Origin: Streptomyces camelliae
Lineage (GTDB): Bacteria > Actinomycetota > Actinomycetes > Streptomycetales > Streptomycetaceae
Direction: 5' to 3'
DNA: 64,000 bases
NCBI RefSeq assembly: GCF_027625935.1
Contig: NZ_CP115300.1
Span: 5,270,001 to 5,334,000, forward strand
A program made the translations under genes and the position numbers. The stretch's first letter is position 1, and each line of letters begins with the position of its first letter. The notes beneath the pieces were generated by a model, which was not told the DNA's origin, searched no databases, and was given only the letters and a program-made list of their open reading frames with translations. Positions 60,889-64,000 of the stretch are shown in pieces.

Positions 60889-62124
60889 TCAGACGGCGCT
60901 TCCGGCGGTCCAGGCGCTCCACGACATGTTCCAGCCGTTCAGCCCGTTGTCCGGGGCGACGGTCGTGTCGGGGGAGTTCTTCACGATCACGACGTCCCCG
61001 ACGAGCGAGTTGTCGTAGAACCACTTGGCCGTCGTGTCGCCCTGCGCGCCCTGCACGTCCGCCATGCCGACGCAGCCGTGGCTGGTGCCCTCGCGGCCGA
61101 AGGGCGGGTTGCCCTTGTTGTACCAGTAGTTGCCATGGATGAACGTGCCCGACTCCGTCAGGCGCATCGCGTGCGGCACGTCCGGGATGTCGTACTCGCC
61201 GCCCAGGCCGACCGTCTGGCTGTTCATGCGGGTCTGCGTGAACTTCTCGGAGATCACCATCTGCCCGTTGTACGTCGTGTGCTGGGGGCTGCCCGTGGAG
61301 ACCGGCACCGTCTTGATCGTCTGGCCGTCCCGTACGACCGTCATCGTCTGCGTGTTGGCGTCGACGGTGGACACCTGTGCCCGCCCGACGGTGAAGGAGA
61401 CGGTCTTCTTCTGCACCCCGTAGACGCCGTTCGCCCCCTGGACCCCGTCCAGGTCGATCTTCATCGTGACCTTGGAGCCGGCCTTCCAGTACTCCTGCGG
61501 CCGGAAGTCCAGCCGCTGGTCACCGAACCAGTGCCCGACCACCTGCTGGCCACTGCTGGAGTTGACCGTGATGTGCGACTGCACGGCCTTCTTGTCGGTG
61601 ATCGCCTTGTCGAAGGTGAACGACACCGGCATGCCCACCCCGACCGTGCTGCCGTCGTCCGGCGTGTAGGTGCCGATGAAACTGTTCGCCGAGGTGACGG
61701 TGGTGAAGATGGAGTTGGCCGCCGCGGTGCGCCCGTTCGCGTCCTTCGCGGTCGCGTCTATCTCGTACTTCGTCCCGCGCTCCAGCCGCTCATTCGGCTT
61801 CCAGCTGCTGCCGTCCGCCGACATCGCCCCGGCCACGGCCTGCCCGGACCCCGCCACGCTCATCTTCACGTCGGTCAGCCTGCCGCCGCTGACCGTCACA
61901 CCGGTCGCGTTGATGGACGCGCCGGTCGACCCGTCCTTCGCCGAGATCACGATCTTCGCCGTCGACGTCTTGGGGGAGTCCTTCCCGCCCTTGTCGTCGT
62001 TGGTGGCGTTGGCGTTGCCGCCGCACGCGGTCAGGGTGAGGGCGCCGACCATCAGGGCGGCACAGGCCCCCAGTGCGCGCCGCGCTGCAATGTCCGGCGT
62101 TGTCACGGGCTGCTCCAGGTTCAT
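60889..62124 (-). CDS. L,D-transpeptidase lipoprotein with Ig-like domains
   Basis: 411 aa. Signal peptide with lipobox LTAC (Cys34), an Asn/Lys/Ser linker, two Ig-like regions (about 50-240, typical of actinobacterial Ldt proteins) and a YkuD catalytic domain with HGNYWYN and the SHGCVGM box (His349, Cys351). Makes 3-3 cross-links in peptidoglycan or attaches proteins to it, on the outer face of the membrane. ATG 62124 was chosen to place the signal peptide at the start. Confidence 0.93.
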   Translation of the reverse strand: MNLEQPVTTPDIAARRALGACAALMVGALTLTACGGNANATNDDKGGKDSPKTSTAKIVISAKDGSTGASINATGVTVSGGRLTDVKMSVAGSGQAVAGAMSADGSSWKPNERLERGTKYEIDATAKDANGRTAAANSIFTTVTSANSFIGTYTPDDGSTVGVGMPVSFTFDKAITDKKAVQSHITVNSSSGQQVVGHWFGDQRLDFRPQEYWKAGSKVTMKIDLDGVQGANGVYGVQKKTVSFTVGRAQVSTVDANTQTMTVVRDGQTIKTVPVSTGSPQHTTYNGQMVISEKFTQTRMNSQTVGLGGEYDIPDVPHAMRLTESGTFIHGNYWYNKGNPPFGREGTSHGCVGMADVQGAQGDTTAKWFYDNSLVGDVVIVKNSPDTTVAPDNGLNGWNMSWSAWTAGSAV

Positions 62125-62289
62125 GTGATGTGCGTGATCCGTTCCAGTGCGTGAAGAAAGAGTGCACCGGCGCCCGCGAAGGTTCCCGCCAACTCCCCTG
62201 AACGCCATCACGTGACAGAACCGCGACAATCCAGCCCCACCAAGCCCCCGTGCGCGAGAGCGTGAGCGTCTCCCGCCCCTGCGCCGCGC

Positions 62290-63318
62290 CTACCGTCCCC
62301 CGTACAACTCCCCGTACGAAGGCCACACTCCGCCCGGCCCGTCGACCGACTCGGCGGCGCGCACCCCCCGCACGATCGCGCGTGTCACGAGATCCGCGCC
62401 GGCGGCCAGGATGTCGTTGAGCGCCAAGGGGTGCCCGTCCAGCGGGCGCGCACCGGTCGCGAGCGCGAACACCGTGTCCCCGTCGTGCATGAGGTGCACC
62501 GGCCGTACGGCGCGCGCGATCCCGTCGTGCGCCGTCCCGGCCAGCTTCTGCGCCTGTGCCTTGGAGAGGTCCGCATCGGTCGCGACCACCGCGAGCGTCG
62601 TGTTGAGCGGGGGCGGCGCGTTCCTGGCAGCCGTTTCGTCGAGCCTGCGGCGCGCCGCAACAAGCACGCGCTCCTCCGGATACTCCACCCGCCCCTGCAG
62701 CAACAACTCCCCGTACAGCGCTCCCGTGTCCTGATCCACCACGGCCCCCGCGGCGTTCACGACCGCCAGCGCGGCCACGGTGATCCCCGAATCGAGCACC
62801 GCGCTCGCGGTGCCCACCCCACCCTTGATCCGTCCCGCCACGGCGCCCGTGCCGGCCCCCACACACCCCTCGGGCACCCGCGCGCCCGGCGCACTCGCCG
62901 CCGCGGCCTCCACCGCGGAGCGTCCCATCGCCGCGTCGGGCCGCGCGCGGAAGGCCCCTCCGCGCCCCAGGTCGAAGAGACACGCGGTGGGTACCACCGG
63001 TACGACGTGCGCCGGATCCGGCCCCACCCGCACCCCGCGTCCCCGCTCCTCCAGCCAGGCCATCACTCCGGATGCCGCGTCGAGCCCGTACGCGCTGCCC
63101 CCGGTCAGCGCGATCGCGTCGACCCGCTGCACCACGTTGCGCGGGTCGAGTGCGTCGGTCTCCTTGGTGCCGGGGCCGCCGCCGCGTACGTCCACGGCGG
63201 CGACGGCGCCGCCCTCCGGAGCGAGGACGACCGTGGTGCCGGTGAGCCAGCCGTCCCCGCGGCGGGTGGCGTGTCCCACCCGCACCCCGGCGACGTCCGT
63301 CAATGCGTCAACTGTCAT
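62290..63318 (-). CDS. P1-family (DmpA-like) peptidase
   Basis: 342 aa. N-terminal nucleophile aminopeptidase fold: opening LTDVAGVRVGHATRRGDGWLTGTTVVLAPEGGAVAAVDVRGGGPGTKETDAL, then ALTGGSAYGLDAASGVMAWLEERGRG, KGGVGTASAVL, and the autocleavage region LNTTLAVVATDADL (about 230-243). Single-chain precursor expected to self-cleave before the nucleophile. Likely an intracellular aminopeptidase of unknown substrate. Confidence 0.88.
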   Translation of the reverse strand: MTVDALTDVAGVRVGHATRRGDGWLTGTTVVLAPEGGAVAAVDVRGGGPGTKETDALDPRNVVQRVDAIALTGGSAYGLDAASGVMAWLEERGRGVRVGPDPAHVVPVVPTACLFDLGRGGAFRARPDAAMGRSAVEAAAASAPGARVPEGCVGAGTGAVAGRIKGGVGTASAVLDSGITVAALAVVNAAGAVVDQDTGALYGELLLQGRVEYPEERVLVAARRRLDETAARNAPPPLNTTLAVVATDADLSKAQAQKLAGTAHDGIARAVRPVHLMHDGDTVFALATGARPLDGHPLALNDILAAGADLVTRAIVRGVRAAESVDGPGGVWPSYGELYGGR

Positions 63319-63356
63319 GAGGGCAAGTCTGGCCCGCCCAGGCCACCGCCGAGGGT

Positions 63357-64000
63357 TCAGTCGGCGGACGCGGCGGCACTCACCGCACGCTCTCTGCCGA
63401 CCATGCGCGCCGTCAGCGTCACTCCGGTCGCGACCGCGGCCGCGGACACGAGTCCCGCCGCGAGAACCGCCTCGTGGCCCAGGAAGGTGCAACAGATCAC
63501 CAGCAGCGCCGTGACCGGCAGTACCAGTTGCTGGGTGATGCCGACCTTGAAGTGCCGCGCATGCAGGCCCCAGACGGTCAGCAGGTACAGCGCCGTGGGC
63601 AGGGTCACGGCAGCCGAGGCGGACAGTGTGGAGATGTGGGTCTTGCCGACCGCCTGTTCCACGGCCACCTCCAGGCCAGCGCCGATCGCCGCGGCCGAGG
63701 CGAAGATCAGGTAGTGGCCGTAACCCCAGAGGAACGCTTGTCCGTTGGAGCGCAGATGGCCGTGGATGGGCACCACGAAGTAGATCCACCATGCGGAGAA
63801 GACGATCAGGAGACCGCCCGCCGCGATCGGCAGCAGCTCGCCCAGCGCGGAGTGCTCGTCCACGGCCGACTTCACGGCGACCGTCGCCGCGGAGATCGTC
63901 TCGCCGAGCACGATGATGGTGAACAGGCCGTACCGCTCGGCGATGTGATGCGGATGCCAGGAGGTCTCGTAGCTCTTCTCGGCGTACAGCGGCACGCACA
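63357..64000 (-). CDS. Low temperature requirement protein A (LtrA) family, partial
   Basis: C-terminal 213 residues of a membrane protein that continues past the right edge. Carries the LtrA signature HHIAERYGLFTIIVLGETI and several membrane segments (AAGGLLIVFSAWWIYFVVPIHGHL, YGHYLIFASAAAIGAGLEVAVE, VLPVTALLVICCTFLGHEAVLAAG). Function of the family is not known despite its name. Confidence 0.9.
   Translation of the reverse strand, partial: CVPLYAEKSYETSWHPHHIAERYGLFTIIVLGETISAATVAVKSAVDEHSALGELLPIAAGGLLIVFSAWWIYFVVPIHGHLRSNGQAFLWGYGHYLIFASAAAIGAGLEVAVEQAVGKTHISTLSASAAVTLPTALYLLTVWGLHARHFKVGITQQLVLPVTALLVICCTFLGHEAVLAAGLVSAAAVATGVTLTARMVGRERAVSAAASAD

Overview
The window is chromosomal DNA of a Streptomyces-type actinomycete. 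The evidence is very high GC with strong third-position bias, GTG/TTG starts and GGAGG ribosome sites, an HrdD-type sigma factor behind a SigR-like promoter, a fructose PTS operon, and a pSAM2-like actinomycete integrative and conjugative element (AICE) seated in a tRNA gene.

Left flank (1-4.1 kb): a CUT1 sugar ABC transporter (binding lipoprotein, two permeases, the second cut by the window edge) faces a LacI repressor. A GGAAGCGTTTCC operator lies in front of each transcript. From about 4.3 to 17.5 kb the DNA is a patchwork of intact genes (membrane protein, lipoprotein, PLP enzyme plus MFS pair, GT87-like enzyme, His-rich surface protein) and broken ones: a PadR/Uma2 chimera, a frameshifted ABC ATPase joined to a methyltransferase tail, two genes that have both lost their 5' ends at one junction, remnants of a serine resolvase and an IS5-like transposase, an intact IS256-family element that interrupts a secreted-protein gene, and a HATPase tail joined to an integrase lacking its N-terminus.

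Integration array (17.5-40.56 kb): a 45-bp segment equal to the 3' part of tRNA-Arg(CCT) occurs three times in direct orientation (18376, 23183, and inside the complete tRNA gene at 40485-40560). An integrase or integrase remnant lies just left of each copy. This reads as serial insertion of integrative elements at one tRNA. The A-B segment holds an MmpS-like membrane protein and a large FG-GAP secreted protein. The B-C segment (23.2-40.5 kb) is a near-complete AICE with a Pif-like NUDIX protein, KorSA-like GntR repressor, TraSA-like FtsK translocase, Spd-type spread proteins, RepSA-like HUH initiator, excisionase and tyrosine integrase. Palindromic KorSA-type operators lie before the nudix/korSA pair and before the transfer operon.

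Cargo of the AICE (23.3-32.4 kb): two GntR regulators with a run of small coupled genes, an XRE-ImmA/IrrE fusion with an unknown partner, a DUF4145 protein, and a low-GC two-gene unit. That unit encodes a reverse transcriptase with a C-terminal helical-repeat region and, 9 nt downstream, a two-transmembrane NUDIX-like protein resembling CBASS-type membrane effectors. A long bipartite hairpin follows. This RT plus 2TM-NUDIX unit is the best candidate for an undescribed (anti-phage) system in the window.

Right flank (40.6-64 kb) is ordinary Streptomyces chromosome: a double IclR regulator, M6 metalloprotease, TetR-MFS, MarR-DODA dioxygenase, hrdD, MerR, TetR, WYL-MFS, fruR-fruK-fruA, DUF6227, a lipoprotein L,D-transpeptidase, P1 peptidase and LtrA (cut by the window end). 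Several short tandem repeats, many with periods divisible by three, occur here in coding and intergenic DNA. All assignments are by eye from sequence motifs; no database search was run.
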